In this document: positions 38,187 to 51,492 of the stretch, in pieces | Numbering within the stretch: position 1 is the stretch's first letter | Layout: the number at the start of each line of letters is the position of its first letter | Source of the DNA: DASRSS01 sp963799045 | GTDB taxonomy: Bacteria > Actinomycetota > Actinomycetes > Mycobacteriales > Jatrophihabitantaceae | NCBI GenBank assembly: GCA_963799045.1 | Contig: CAWCVN010000006.1 | Location: forward strand, 62,001-126,000 | Direction of reading: 5' to 3' | Length of the DNA stretch: 64,000 nt | Notes under the pieces: generated by a model | The model's input: only the letters and a program-made list of their open reading frames with translations | What the model was told of the DNA's origin: nothing | The model's database searches: none | Position numbers and translations under genes: made by a program

Positions 38187-39460
38187 TGCGCACGATGTCG
38201 GCAAAGCTGATCAAGTTCGTGGTGGCCGCGGTTGTGGTCGCCGTCGTAGCCGGGGTGGCCGTCTACGCGCTGCTGGTGGGCGGCTCGAGCCGTACCGTCA
38301 CGGCCGAGTTCTCCTCTGCCGTCGGCGTCTACCCAGGTACACCGGTCAAGATCCTCGGCGTGCAGGTCGGTCAGGTGAGGAAGGTGACGCCGGCTGGCGA
38401 TCACGTCGCGATCGAGCTGTCCTACGACAGTAAGCACAAGGTGCCGCCGAACGCGATCGCGGTGATCGTCGCCAACTCGCTGGTCTCCGACCGTTACGTC
38501 CAGCTCGCGCCCGCATACTCGGGTACCGGCCCCACCCTCCCGGACCACGCGACGATTCCGATGTCGCGCACCGCCGCACCGGCCGAGCTGGACGACATCT
38601 ACGCGGCACTCGACAAGCTGGCAGTCTCGCTCGGGCCGAACGGCGCGAACCGCACGGTGCGTTGAACACGCTTCGTCAAGGTCGCCGCCGCGAACCTGAA
38701 GGGCAACGGCGCGGCGCTGGGCAACAGCATCACCCAGCTGTCGAAGGCCGCGCAGACACTGGCGAGCGGCCGTGAGGACCTGTTCGGAACGGTGAAGAAC
38801 CTGCAGGCATTCACCCAGGCGCTGTCCGACAGCGACAGCCAGGTGCGGCACTTCGAGAGCCAGCTCGCGACGGTGGCCAACCAGCTGGCCGGGGAGCGAG
38901 GCGATCTCGGTACCGCGTTGCACGAGCTCAGCCTTGCGCTGAACTCGGTGGCCGACTTCGTCAAGACGAACGCGAGCAAGGCGCACACGGACCTGCACGG
39001 TCTGGAGCAGGTCGCGACCATCCTCGTGAAGGAGAACGCGTCGTTGAACGAGACGCTGGCGGTCGGCCCGGTCGCGCTGGCGAACATCGTGCACGCGTAC
39101 CAGGGCGACCTGGGTGTCATCGGGACCCGGAGCAACGCCGCGTCGCTAGCAGACCCGTCGCAGTTCTGTAGCCTCATCAGCGGGTTGGTGGACGAGCTGC
39201 TCGGGAACACGAAGTACAACAACTCACCGGTTGCCTCGATCGTCCAGGCGCTCGGCGGCCTGCTGAAGACGGGCGGCCCGCTGGCCCCGGTCGGGCAGCT
39301 GCTCGGGTCCTCGGCGAACGCCGTCGTGTCCGCCTGCCTGAGCTTCACGGGCGGTCAGTCCGGCGCGACGAACCTACCGGGCAATCCGAACCAGGTCGTC
39401 TCGCTGATCCAATCGCTGCTCAGTGGCGGCCTCGGCGGCCTTGTCGGGGCGGGTGGGTGA
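38186..39460 (+). CDS. mceD: MceD-type protein, second mce operon (frameshift pair near 38660)
   Basis: An anchor (LIKFVVAAVVVAVVAGVAVYALL) and MCE domain (VTAEFSSAVGVYPGTPVKILGVQVGQV, IVANSLVSDRYVQLAPAYSG, IPMSRTAAPAELDDIYAALD). A missing G near 38658 puts a TGA in frame, and the helical domain (ANLKGNGAALGNSITQLSKA through to LGGLVGAGG) continues in another frame from about 38690. With correction the product is about 424 residues. Confidence 0.9.
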
Positions 39461-39461
39461 G

Positions 39462-40608
39462 ATGCGCTTCAGACGCCTGATCGCAGCGGTCGCCGGCTTC
39501 GCGGCCGCCGGGACGACGCTGTCCGGCTGCGGCTTCCGCGGCCTCTACAGCGCCTCCCTGCCGGGGGGAGCGAACCTCGGCAGCCACCCGTACACGGTGG
39601 TCGCGTACTTCTCCGACGTGCTGGATCTCGTGCCGCAGTCCGCGGTCAAGGTCAACGACGTCCCCGTCGGCCGGGTCGAGTCGGTCCGGCTGAGCCGGGC
39701 CGGCGACAACAGCGGCGATCCCGCGACGCAGGGCTGGACCGCGCGGGTGACGCTCAAGGTGAACGGTTCGGTGCACCTGCCGAGCAACTCCAGCGCCGCG
39801 ATCAAGATGACGTCGTTGCTCGGCGAGAAGTACGTCTCGCTTCAGGCGCCGAGCGGCGCAGCCGGCCACGACCGACCTGCACAACAACTCGACCATCCCG
39901 ATCACCCGCACGGACACGGCGCCCGAGGTCGAGGAGGTGCTGGGGGCGCTGTCGCTGCTGCTCAACGGAGGCGGGCTGCAGCAGATCCACACGATCACCA
40001 CCGAGTTGAACAAGGCGCTGGCCGGCAACGAAGGCGCTGTCCGCGACATGATCGGGCAACTGAACACCTTCGTCGGCACGCTCGACAGCCAGAAGAGCGA
40101 CATCATCAACGCGCTCCAGTCACTCGACCAGCTCGCGGCAACGCTCAACGCGCAGCGCCGGACCATCGTCGCCACGCTGAGCACCTTCCCGCAGGCCTTG
40201 CGGATCCTGGCCGGCGACCGCACGCAGCTGGTCACGATGCTGTCGGCGCTGTCGAACCTCGGTACCGTCGCCACCCGGGTCGTGAATGCGACGCAGTCGA
40301 ACTTGGTCTCCTCCCTGAAGTCGCTCACGCCCGTGCTGCAGCAACTGGAGGCCTCCGGTGCCGACCTGCCTCAGGCGCTGCGCATCGCGGGGACCTTCCC
40401 GTTCCCGCTCGGCAAGAGCCGGGACATCGTCAAGGGCGACTACGCCAACCTGCACCTGTTCCTGGACATGAACCTCAGCAACGAGCTGTGCGGTCTCAGC
40501 AAGGCGTTGTGCAACATCGTGCCGTCCTCGCAGTCGCCGACGGCGCTCACGTCCAACGCCGCCGGCTCGCGTCGGCTGCAGCCCGCTCTGCTGGGTGTGG
40601 GAGGGTGA
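39462..40608 (+). CDS. mceE: MceE-type lipoprotein, second mce operon (one frameshift)
   Basis: A signal peptide with lipobox (AAAGTTLSGCGFRG, Cys at about residue 24) is followed by an MCE domain (TVVAYFSDVLDLVPQSAVKVNDVPVGRV, MTSLLGEKYVSLQAP), and helices LSLLLNGGGLQQIHTITTEL and LRIAGTFPFPLGKSRDIVKG. The frame breaks once near 39865. It ends LQPALLGVGG, and mceF starts 15 bp later. The LSLLLNGGG segment is shared with the first-operon MceE, confirming the pairing. Confidence 0.92.
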
Positions 40609-40623
40609 GGAGGTGACGGCCAG

Positions 40624-41894
40624 ATGCTGCGTCGCACGGTCAAGATCCAGCTGATCATCTTTGTCGTCATTACGCTGATCGGCGTCTCCTACGTCAGTGC
40701 CGAGTACGTCGGCGTGCTTCGCGGCATCGGCGCCAATCCGTGCACGATCCACGCGATCTTCCCCGAGTCCGGCGGTATCTTCACGAACGCGGAGGTCACG
40801 TATCGGGGCGTCAGCGTCGGCCGCGTCGGCGAGCTGCACCTGGCCGGCAACGGTGTGAAGGTCGACCTTCACCTGACGAGCTGCACCGCCCCGAAGATCC
40901 CCGCAGACAGTGCCGCAGCAGTCTCGGACCGTTCGGTGATCGGCGAGCAGTACGTCAACCTGATCCCCCCAGCGGCAACGGTCCCTACTTCCGTGGCGGG
41001 GAGGCGATCCCCGAGTCGCTGACCTCGATACCCACGTCGGCGAAACAGCTGCTGACCAACATGGACACCTTCGTCACCTCCGTCAACCTGCCCTCGTTGC
41101 GCACGACCGTGAGCGAGCTCGGCAAGGCGCTGTCCAACCGCGGCCAGGACCTCGGCACGCTGCTGGACTCGACCAATGCCCTGCTGACCACGGCGAAGGC
41201 GAACCTGCCGACGACCCTCCAGCTGATCGACTCCGCCGCGACCGTGCTGCAGACGCAGCTGGACGAGAAGAGCGCGCTGGGCAGCTTCTCCCACAGCCTG
41301 AACCTGCTCTCGCAGCAACTCAAGGCCAGCGACCCGGACATTCGCAACCTGCTCGACCAGGCACCGGCAGACCTGCAGGTCGTCAGCGACTTCATCAAGA
41401 ACAACCGGACCGACCTCGGGGCCGTCATCGCCCACCTGGCGACCACCGGCGACACCCTGGTCAGGCACCTGGACGGCCTCACCGAGATCCTCGAGCTGTA
41501 TCCGGCCCTCGCCGCCGGCGGGCAGACCTCACTGGCCTCGGACGGGGTCGGCCGGCTCGGGTTCATCGCGCAGGTCCAGAACGACCCGCCGGACTGCGGC
41601 GACCCGAGCAAGGGCGGCCAGGGGTACGGAGGCACCGATCGGCGGCTGCCCGGGGACACCGCACCCAAGGCACCGAACGTCGCGGCACACTGCACCGCCC
41701 CGGCGAGCAGCGGGACGAACGTGCGCGGGTCGGCCAACGTTCCGGGCGGCGACCCGATAAGCGTTTCCGGTGGAGGCGTGGCATATCCTCGCGTCACCAC
41801 GCAGAACACTGTCAGAGTGGGGGACCTCAGCGGTCCGGCGGCGATCCTGGGCGACCGTTCCTGGCTGACCATCTTGACGACAGCGCTCAATTGA
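40624..41894 (+). CDS. mceF: MceF-type protein, second mce operon (one frameshift)
   Basis: An anchor (KIQLIIFVVITLIGVSYVSAEYVGV) precedes an MCE domain (IHAIFPESGGIFTNAEVTYRGVSVGRV, VSDRSVIGEQYVNLIPP). One C is missing from the run before AGCGGCAACG near 40970, after which GNGPYFRGGEAIPESLTSIP continues. The C-terminal region has FIAQVQNDPPDCGDPSKGGQG and ends ILTTALN. It is the last structural gene of the second mce set before the associated proteins. Confidence 0.92.
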
Positions 41895-41955
41895 GGCCGC
41901 CGCGCTCCCGGGCGGCTATGGCCGCGCGGCCGGAGCCGGCCCCTGACACGGCAGA

Positions 41956-42510
41956 ATGCGAACGAGGATGACGATGGCTGCAAGCGGTAGGACGGTGCTG
42001 CGCCCGTCCTGGCTGGTCACGGGTGCGCTTGTGCTCGCCCTCGCCGCGCTCGCGGTGACCGCGTTCGTGCTCCTGCCGAGCGCGAAGCAGCACCGCGACC
42101 AGTCCGTGGGCAACACCGCGCTGAGCAGCGACGAGCGTGCCGCCATGGGCGCGGCGAGCGCCGAGACGGTGAACCTGCTGACCTACGCCCGCAAGAGCTT
42201 CGACGCCGACTGGGCGCGGGCCATGGCCGGTGCCACCGGCCAGCTCAAAAGCGACCTCCAGGCCGACAAGGCCAAGACCCTTCAACAGTTGACGAAGAAC
42301 CACTTCGACGTCAACGCGACCGTCACCGACGTCGCGGTCTCCGGCGGCGACGCGAAGCAGGGGATCCAGGTGCTCGTGGTCGCCAGCGGCCACCGGGTCA
42401 GCGACAACGGGACGCCCTCCGCGGCCGTGGCCAGCCGGATCCAGCTGACGATGAAGCACGTAGGCGGCAAGTGGCTCGCCTCCGACCTGCAGGGGGTCGA
42501 GCTGTCGTGA
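41956..42510 (+). CDS. Mce-associated membrane protein
   Basis: An intact 184-residue protein. A short basic N-terminus and one membrane segment (LVTGALVLALAALAVTAFVLL) precede an extracytoplasmic NTF2-like domain (AETVNLLTYARKSFDADWARAM, ending KWLASDLQGVELS). It is typical of the Mas proteins encoded after mce operons. The ATGs at 41968 and 41974 are alternative starts with a better-placed GAGG. Its stop overlaps the next gene (GTGA). Confidence 0.85.
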   Translation: MRTRMTMAASGRTVLRPSWLVTGALVLALAALAVTAFVLLPSAKQHRDQSVGNTALSSDERAAMGAASAETVNLLTYARKSFDADWARAMAGATGQLKSDLQADKAKTLQQLTKNHFDVNATVTDVAVSGGDAKQGIQVLVVASGHRVSDNGTPSAAVASRIQLTMKHVGGKWLASDLQGVELS

Positions 42511-43306
42511 GCGCCGACGACGAGCAGGCCCGGCGCCCCGCGGACACCCTGCGCTCCCCGCCGGCGAGCGCCCCCCCGGAGGCGTCCGGGGCCCGCGCCG
42601 CCCGCCGGGCCCGCCGGATCGGCGGCAGGCCGCAGCAGCACCCCGGTCCCGCCCATGAGGGCCAGGACGCAGCGGTCGCCGCCGGCGGAACCGAGCCCGC
42701 GGAGCCCCCGGAGGCCGCCGAGCCGGACGAGCGCTCAGAGCCGGACGAGCGCGATCAGAGCCGGACGAGCCCGCGCAGCCGGGCTCGCCGCGCCGCTGGC
42801 GGAGCTGGCTACCCGCCGCGGTGCTCGCCGCCGCCTGCGTCGGGCTGCTGGTGTACGGATTGATCGCCAGCCGGGGCGTCTGGTGGGACAAGAGCAGCTC
42901 CTCCGTCGCCGGCGAGCGGGGTGCGGTCCTGTCCGCCGCAAAGAGCTGTATGGCGACGATGAACACCTACGACTACCGCAAGCTCGACCAGGCGGAGACC
43001 GCGGGTGTGGCCTGCACCACAGGTGCCCTCACCGGCCAGTACAAGTCCGCCTTCGAAAAGCTGATCAAGCCGAACGCCGGGACCGAGAAGTTCACCCAGA
43101 CCGCGCAGGTGAACCAGGCCGGGATCGAGCGGGTCAGTTCGGACGGCAAGCAGTGGGTGGTGCTGGTCTTCGGTCAGCTGTCGACCACGAACAGCCGGAC
43201 CGGTAGCTCCACGCCGACGCTGACCCCCTTCAGCGCCCGGGTCACCATGCAGGACGCCGGCGGCAAGTGGCTGGTCGGCAACTACCAGTACGCCCCCTCC
43301 TCCTGA
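42507..43306 (+). CDS. Second Mce-associated membrane protein (one frameshift)
   Basis: The GTG start at 42507 overlaps the previous stop. A long disordered cytoplasmic part rich in Ala, Pro and Glu contains a triple 18-20-bp repeat encoding EPDERS/Q (about 42719-42770), where the frame slips. It is followed by a membrane segment (AAVLAAACVGLLVYGLIAS) and an NTF2-like domain (CMATMNTYDYRKLDQAETAG, ending GNYQYAPSS). The slip lies in the repeat, so it may be a copy-number or sequencing slippage. It probably works with its neighbour in Mce complex stability. Confidence 0.82.
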
Positions 43307-43629
43307 CCGGCGCCACCGCGCCGCGAGCCGGCCTGGAAGGTGACCACCCGGCGATGAGGCCTCGGCCGAGCAGCCCGCGCCCGCGCCCGCGTGGGGGTCC
43401 CCCCGCTTGCGGGGGAGAGCTTGCGGTGCGGCCCGCGCGATCCGACCCGTCGGGGCCGGTCGAAGGGACGCCTCGCGCGGATAGGTACCGCAAATGCTTG
43501 ACGTCGGTGGGTTTGGAGGGCACCCTTTCTGCACGCGCCATTTGGCCGCCGGTCTGCGCCGGCCCGCTGGAGGCGGCGGTGCTGAACCGCCGGAACCCGG
43601 GCCCCGCGGCGGCCCGCGGGGGAGTGGCC
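43307..43629. other. Intergenic region between the second mce operon and the rpoB promoter
   Basis: No credible gene is seen. The stretch is very GC-rich at first, with a short hairpin at 43400-43415, then a more mixed region near 43480-43520 that could hold a further rpoB promoter (TTGACG at 43498), though no good -10 is spaced from it. Confidence 0.5.
43400..43415. terminator. Short GC hairpin after the mce operon
   Basis: CCCCCG, loop CTTG, CGGGGG: a compact palindrome about 95 bp after the last mce-associated gene. It has no T-run; it is a possible terminator or a dispersed actinobacterial repeat fragment. Confidence 0.4.
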
Positions 43630-43658
43630 TTGCTCGGCGCGCCCGCAGTCGCTAGACT
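43630..43658 (+). promoter_or_regulatory. rpoB promoter (TTGCTC-17-TAGACT)
   Basis: TTGCTC (43630-43635), a 17-bp spacer and TAGACT (43653-43658), about 160 bp before the rpoB start. This is the best-formed sigma-A-type promoter in the gap and implies a long untranslated leader. Confidence 0.75.
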
Positions 43659-43818
43659 GTAACTTTGCGCTGCCCTCTGCCACCCTGCGACCGCCTGTCA
43701 CCGCGCGGCCTGCTCTGCGGCGCCCGTGTCTCGGGCCCGCGCCGCCGCGACAGCCGGTTCCGGGACCCAGCGGGTCACGCCTGTTCGACTCGGTCGGTAG
43801 TCCTTGGAAGGACACATC

Positions 43819-46800
43819 TTGGCAGTCTCCCGCTCCGGTAAGGCAAGTACAGCAAACGGCAAGTCGTTCGGTATCCCGGGAGCTCCGCCCCGGACGTCTT
43901 TCGCCAAGATCCGCGAGCCGCTGGAGGTGCCCAACCTCCTCGCGCTGCAGACGGAGTCCTTCGACTGGCTCATCGGCAACGAGGCCTGGCAGGCCCGGGT
44001 CGCGGGCCAGCCGGACGCCCAGTCGGGCCTGGCCGAGATCCTCGGCGAGCTGTCCCCGATCGAGGACTTCTCCGGATCGATGAGCCTGTCCTTCTCCAAC
44101 CCGCGCTTCGAGGACGTCAAGGCCTCGATCGAGGAGTGCAAGGACAAGGACATGACCTACGCGGCGCCGCTGTTCGTCACCGCGGAGTTCACCAACAACC
44201 AGACCGGCGAGATCAAGTCGCAGACGGTCTTCATGGGTGACTTCCCGATGATGACCCGCAAGGGCACCTTCGTGATCAACGGCACCGAGCGCGTCGTGGT
44301 CAGCCAGCTCGTCCGCTCACCCGGCGTCTATTTCGACCGCACGATCGACAAGACCTCCGACATCGACGTCTACGGCGTCAAGGTCATCCCGAGCCGCGGC
44401 GCGTGGCTGGAGTTCGACGTCGACAAGCGCTCGACCGTCGGCGTCAGGATCGACCGCAAGCGCCGCCAGCCGGTCACCGTGCTGCTCAAGGCGCTGGGCT
44501 GGACCGAGGACCGGATCCGCGAACACTTCGCCTGGTCCGAGACGATGCTGTCCACGCTGGAGAAGGACCACATCGCCAACTCCGACGAGGCGCTGCTGGA
44601 CATCTACCGCAAGCTGCGTCCGGGCGAGCCGCCGACGCGCGAGTCCGCGCAGGCGCTTCTCGAGAACCTGTTCTTCAACCCGAAGCGCTACGACCTGGCC
44701 AAGGTCGGCCGCTACAAGGTCAGCAAGAAGCTGGGCATCGACACCTCGGCGGTCGGCATCACGACCGGAACGCTGACCGAGGACGACATCGTCAAGGCCA
44801 TCGAGTACCTCGTCCGGCTGCACGCCGGCGAGGAGGGCTACGAGGTCGACGACATCGACCACTTCGGCAACCGGCGGCTGCGCACGGTCGGCGAGCTGAT
44901 CCAGAACCAGATCCGGGTCGGGCTGTCGCGCATGGAGCGGGTGGTCCGCGAGCGCATGACCACCCAGGACGTCGAGGCGATCACGCCCCAGACCCTGATC
45001 AACATCCGGCCGGTCGTCGCCTCCATCAAGGAGTTCTTCGGCACCAGCCAGCTGTCCCAGTTCATGGACCAGACCAACCCGCTGGCCGGTCTGACGCACA
45101 AGCGGCGGCTGAACGCACTCGGTCCCGGTGGCCTGTCCCGTGACCGTGCCGGCATGGACGTGCGTGACGTGCACCCGTCGCACTACGGCCGCATGTGCCC
45201 GATCGAGACGCCGGAAGGCCCGAACATCGGCCTGATCGGTTCGCTCGCCTCCTACGGTCGGGTCAACGCGTTCGGCTTCATCGAGACGCCGTATCGCAAG
45301 GTCGAGAACGGCCGCGTGACCGAGGAGATCGCGTACCTGTCCGCCGACGAGGAGGACCGCTACGTCATCGCCCAGGCCAACGCCGTCATCGACGCGCAGG
45401 GCAACTTCGTCGACGACCGCGTCCTGGTGCGCAAGAAGGCCGGCGAGGTCGACCTCACCGAACCGGCCGAGATCGACTACATGGACGTCTCGCCGCGCCA
45501 GATGGTGTCCGTTGCCTCGGCGATGATCCCGTTCCTCGAGCACGACGACGCCAACCGGGCGCTGATGGGTGCGAACATGCAGCGCCAGGCGGTGCCGCTG
45601 CTGCGCTCAGAGGCGCCGCTGGTCGGTACCGGTATGGAGCTGCGCGCCGCGGTCGACGCCGCGGACGTCATCACGGCGGAGAAGGCCGGCGTCGTGACCG
45701 AGGTCTCGGCGGACTACATCACCGTGATGGCCGACGACGGCACGCACCAGACGTACCGGCTGGCCAAGTTCGCCCGGTCCAACCAGGGCACCAGCTTCAA
45801 CCAGAAGCCGATCGTGAACGAGGGTGACCGGATCGAGGTGGGCCAGGTCGTCGCCGACGGCCCGTCGACCGACACCGGTGAGATGGCGCTCGGCAAGAAC
45901 TTGCTGGTCGCCTACATGCCGTGGGAGGGCCACAACTACGAGGACGCGATCATCCTCAGCCAGCGTCTGGTCCAGGACGACGTCCTCACCTCGATCCACA
46001 TCGAGGAGCACGAGGTCGACGCCCGCGACACCAAGCTGGGCGCCGAGGAGATCACCCGCGACATCCCGAACGTCTCCGAGGAGGTCCTGGCCGACCTCGA
46101 CGAGCGCGGCATCGTGCGCATCGGTGCCGACGTCGTTCCGGGTGACGTGCTCGTCGGCAAGGTCACACCCAAGGGCGAGACCGAGCTGACCCCGGAGGAG
46201 CGCCTGCTGCGCGCGATCTTCGGCGAGAAGGCCCGCGAGGTCCGTGACACCTCGCTGAAGGTGCCGCACGGCGAGGCCGGCAAGGTCATCGGCGTGCGGG
46301 TCTTCAGCCGCGAGGACGGCGACGAGCTGCCCGCCGGCGTGAACGAGCTGGTCCGGGTCTACATCGCGCAGAAGCGCAAGATCCAGCCCGGTGACAAGCT
46401 CGCCGGCCGGCACGGCAACAAGGGCGTCATCTCGATCATCCTGCCGCCCGAGGACATGCCGTTCATGGAGGACGGCACCCCGGTCGACATCGTGCTCAAC
46501 CCGCTCGGCGTGCCGGGCCGGATGAACGTCGGTCAGGTGCTCGAGATCCACCTGGGCTGGGTGGCCAAGACCGGCTGGAAGGTGGAGGGCAACCCGGGCT
46601 GGGCCGCGCGGCTGCCCGAGGGAACGCGCGAGGGCACCCCGGAGACCAAGGTCGCGACGCCGGTGTTCGACGGCGCCCGCGAAGAGGAGATCACCGGGCT
46701 GCTCGCCTCGACCAACCCGACCCGCGACGGTGACCAGCTCATCGGGGCGACCGGCAAGGCGCGGCTGTTCGACGGCCGATCCGGCGAGCCGTTCCCGGCG

Positions 46801-47271
46801 CCGGTGAGCGTCGGCTACACCTACATCCTGAAGCTGCTGCACCTGGTCGACGACAAGATCCACGCGCGCTCGACCGGTCCGTACTCGATGATCACGCAGC
46901 AGCCGCTGGGTGGTAAGGCGCAGTTCGGCGGCCAGCGGTTCGGTGAGATGGAGTGCTGGGCGATGCAGGCCTACGGCGCCGCGTACGCGCTGCAGGAGCT
47001 GTTGACGATCAAGTCCGACGACATCGTCGGCCGGGTCAAGGTGTACGAGGCGATCGTCAAGGGCGAGAACATCCCCGAGCCGGGCATCCCGGAGTCGTTC
47101 AAGGTGCTGCTCAAGGAGCTGCAGTCGCTGTGTCTGAACGTCGAGGTGCTCTCCTCCGACGGCCAGACCGTCGAGATGCGCGACACCGACGACGAGGTCT
47201 ACCGCGCCGCCGAGGAGCTGGGCATCGACCTGTCCCGCCGGTTCGAGCCGTCCTCCGTCGAAGAAGTCTGA
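43819..47271 (+). CDS. rpoB: DNA-directed RNA polymerase subunit beta
   Basis: An intact 1150-residue beta subunit. The TTG at 43819 (LAVSRSGKAST) is preferred to TTG 43804 because GGAAGGA lies 7 bp upstream of it and the M. tuberculosis start is equivalent. All core motifs are present, such as SPIEDFSGSMSLSFSNPRF, GDKLAGRHGNKGVIS and ARSTGPYSMITQQPLGGKAQ. The rifampicin region reads SQLSQFMDQTNPLAGLTHK and then RRLNALGPGG. Compared with the consensus, position 518 is Thr, 522 is Ala and 531 is Asn (E. coli numbering; residue 432 here). His526 and Asp516 are conserved. It is cotranscribed with rpoC. Confidence 0.98.
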   Translation: MAVSRSGKASTANGKSFGIPGAPPRTSFAKIREPLEVPNLLALQTESFDWLIGNEAWQARVAGQPDAQSGLAEILGELSPIEDFSGSMSLSFSNPRFEDVKASIEECKDKDMTYAAPLFVTAEFTNNQTGEIKSQTVFMGDFPMMTRKGTFVINGTERVVVSQLVRSPGVYFDRTIDKTSDIDVYGVKVIPSRGAWLEFDVDKRSTVGVRIDRKRRQPVTVLLKALGWTEDRIREHFAWSETMLSTLEKDHIANSDEALLDIYRKLRPGEPPTRESAQALLENLFFNPKRYDLAKVGRYKVSKKLGIDTSAVGITTGTLTEDDIVKAIEYLVRLHAGEEGYEVDDIDHFGNRRLRTVGELIQNQIRVGLSRMERVVRERMTTQDVEAITPQTLINIRPVVASIKEFFGTSQLSQFMDQTNPLAGLTHKRRLNALGPGGLSRDRAGMDVRDVHPSHYGRMCPIETPEGPNIGLIGSLASYGRVNAFGFIETPYRKVENGRVTEEIAYLSADEEDRYVIAQANAVIDAQGNFVDDRVLVRKKAGEVDLTEPAEIDYMDVSPRQMVSVASAMIPFLEHDDANRALMGANMQRQAVPLLRSEAPLVGTGMELRAAVDAADVITAEKAGVVTEVSADYITVMADDGTHQTYRLAKFARSNQGTSFNQKPIVNEGDRIEVGQVVADGPSTDTGEMALGKNLLVAYMPWEGHNYEDAIILSQRLVQDDVLTSIHIEEHEVDARDTKLGAEEITRDIPNVSEEVLADLDERGIVRIGADVVPGDVLVGKVTPKGETELTPEERLLRAIFGEKAREVRDTSLKVPHGEAGKVIGVRVFSREDGDELPAGVNELVRVYIAQKRKIQPGDKLAGRHGNKGVISIILPPEDMPFMEDGTPVDIVLNPLGVPGRMNVGQVLEIHLGWVAKTGWKVEGNPGWAARLPEGTREGTPETKVATPVFDGAREEEITGLLASTNPTRDGDQLIGATGKARLFDGRSGEPFPAPVSVGYTYILKLLHLVDDKIHARSTGPYSMITQQPLGGKAQFGGQRFGEMECWAMQAYGAAYALQELLTIKSDDIVGRVKVYEAIVKGENIPEPGIPESFKVLLKELQSLCLNVEVLSSDGQTVEMRDTDDEVYRAAEELGIDLSRRFEPSSVEEV

Positions 47272-47280
47272 GTAGCCCAC

Positions 47281-47308
47281 CAAGTTTTCTCGCAAGCTCG
47301 AAAACTTG
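47281..47308 (+). promoter_or_regulatory. Hairpin in the rpoB-rpoC gap
   Basis: CAAGTTTTC and GAAAACTTG form a 9-bp stem with a 10-nt loop, starting 10 bp after the rpoB stop. The 3' half merges into a repeat also found before fusA. It may be an RNA processing or attenuation site. Confidence 0.5.
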
Positions 47309-47324
47309 TCGGGACCCCGACAAG
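47288..47324. repeat. Intergenic repeat, copy 1 (rpoB-rpoC)
   Basis: The sequence TCTCGC-AAGCTCGAAAACTT-GTCGGGACCCCGACAAG aligns with 52697-52736 (rpsG-fusA gap) with small gaps and few mismatches, sharing GGGACCCCGACAAG exactly. Confidence 0.6.
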
Positions 47325-47344
47325 GGATCTGAAAGAAGGAAATC

Positions 47345-51247
<3,903 letters not shown>

Positions 51248-51259
51248 GTGAGACGAGCG

Positions 51260-51281
51260 GCGTGCGAGCTTGCTCGCACGC
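51260..51281 (+). terminator. Hairpin after rpoC
   Basis: GCGTGCGAGC-TT-GCTCGCACGC, a perfect 22-bp palindrome starting 13 bp after the rpoC stop, without a T-tract. It is a likely I-shaped terminator or transcript-stabilising hairpin of the rpoBC unit. Confidence 0.6.
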
Positions 51282-51364
51282 CCGAGGCGATCGAAGTGGT
51301 TGAGGGCCCGAAGGGCCGAACACCGGTAGACCCGCAGATCCGAACACCGCCCGTACGGCCCTGC

Positions 51365-51432
51365 CGAGTGGCGCTTAACGACGTCGAGTGGCGCGGAACT
51401 CCGCGCCACTCGACGGGTTAGCGCGCCACTCG
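51365..51432. repeat. Nested palindromic element between rpoC and rpsL
   Basis: The inner arms (51382-51396 and 51401-51415) are a perfect 15-bp stem with loop AACT. The outer arms (51365-51380 and 51417-51432) are a near-perfect second inverted repeat. CGAGTGGCGC appears in each left arm and its complement in the inner right arm. The rest of the 522-bp rpoC-rpsL gap has no gene; the element may act as a bidirectional terminator or be a mobile palindromic repeat. Confidence 0.8.
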
Positions 51433-51462
51433 CGGTCCTGGGCGGGGCATGAGGGGGGCGAT

Positions 51463-51492
51463 TTGGAGACCGAGGCGGTCGCCGGGTAGTCT
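51463..51492 (+). promoter_or_regulatory. Promoter of rpsL-rpsG-fusA-tuf (TTGGAG-18-TAGTCT)
   Basis: TTGGAG (51463-51468), an 18-bp spacer and TAGTCT (51487-51492), preceded by GGGCGAT as at rplJ. The leader to rpsL would be about 270 nt, with no recognised gene in it. Confidence 0.68.

Noticed and set aside
43400..43415. A mobile-element end
   Set aside because: Only a short GC hairpin is visible; no transposase, target duplication or partner repeat was found in the window.
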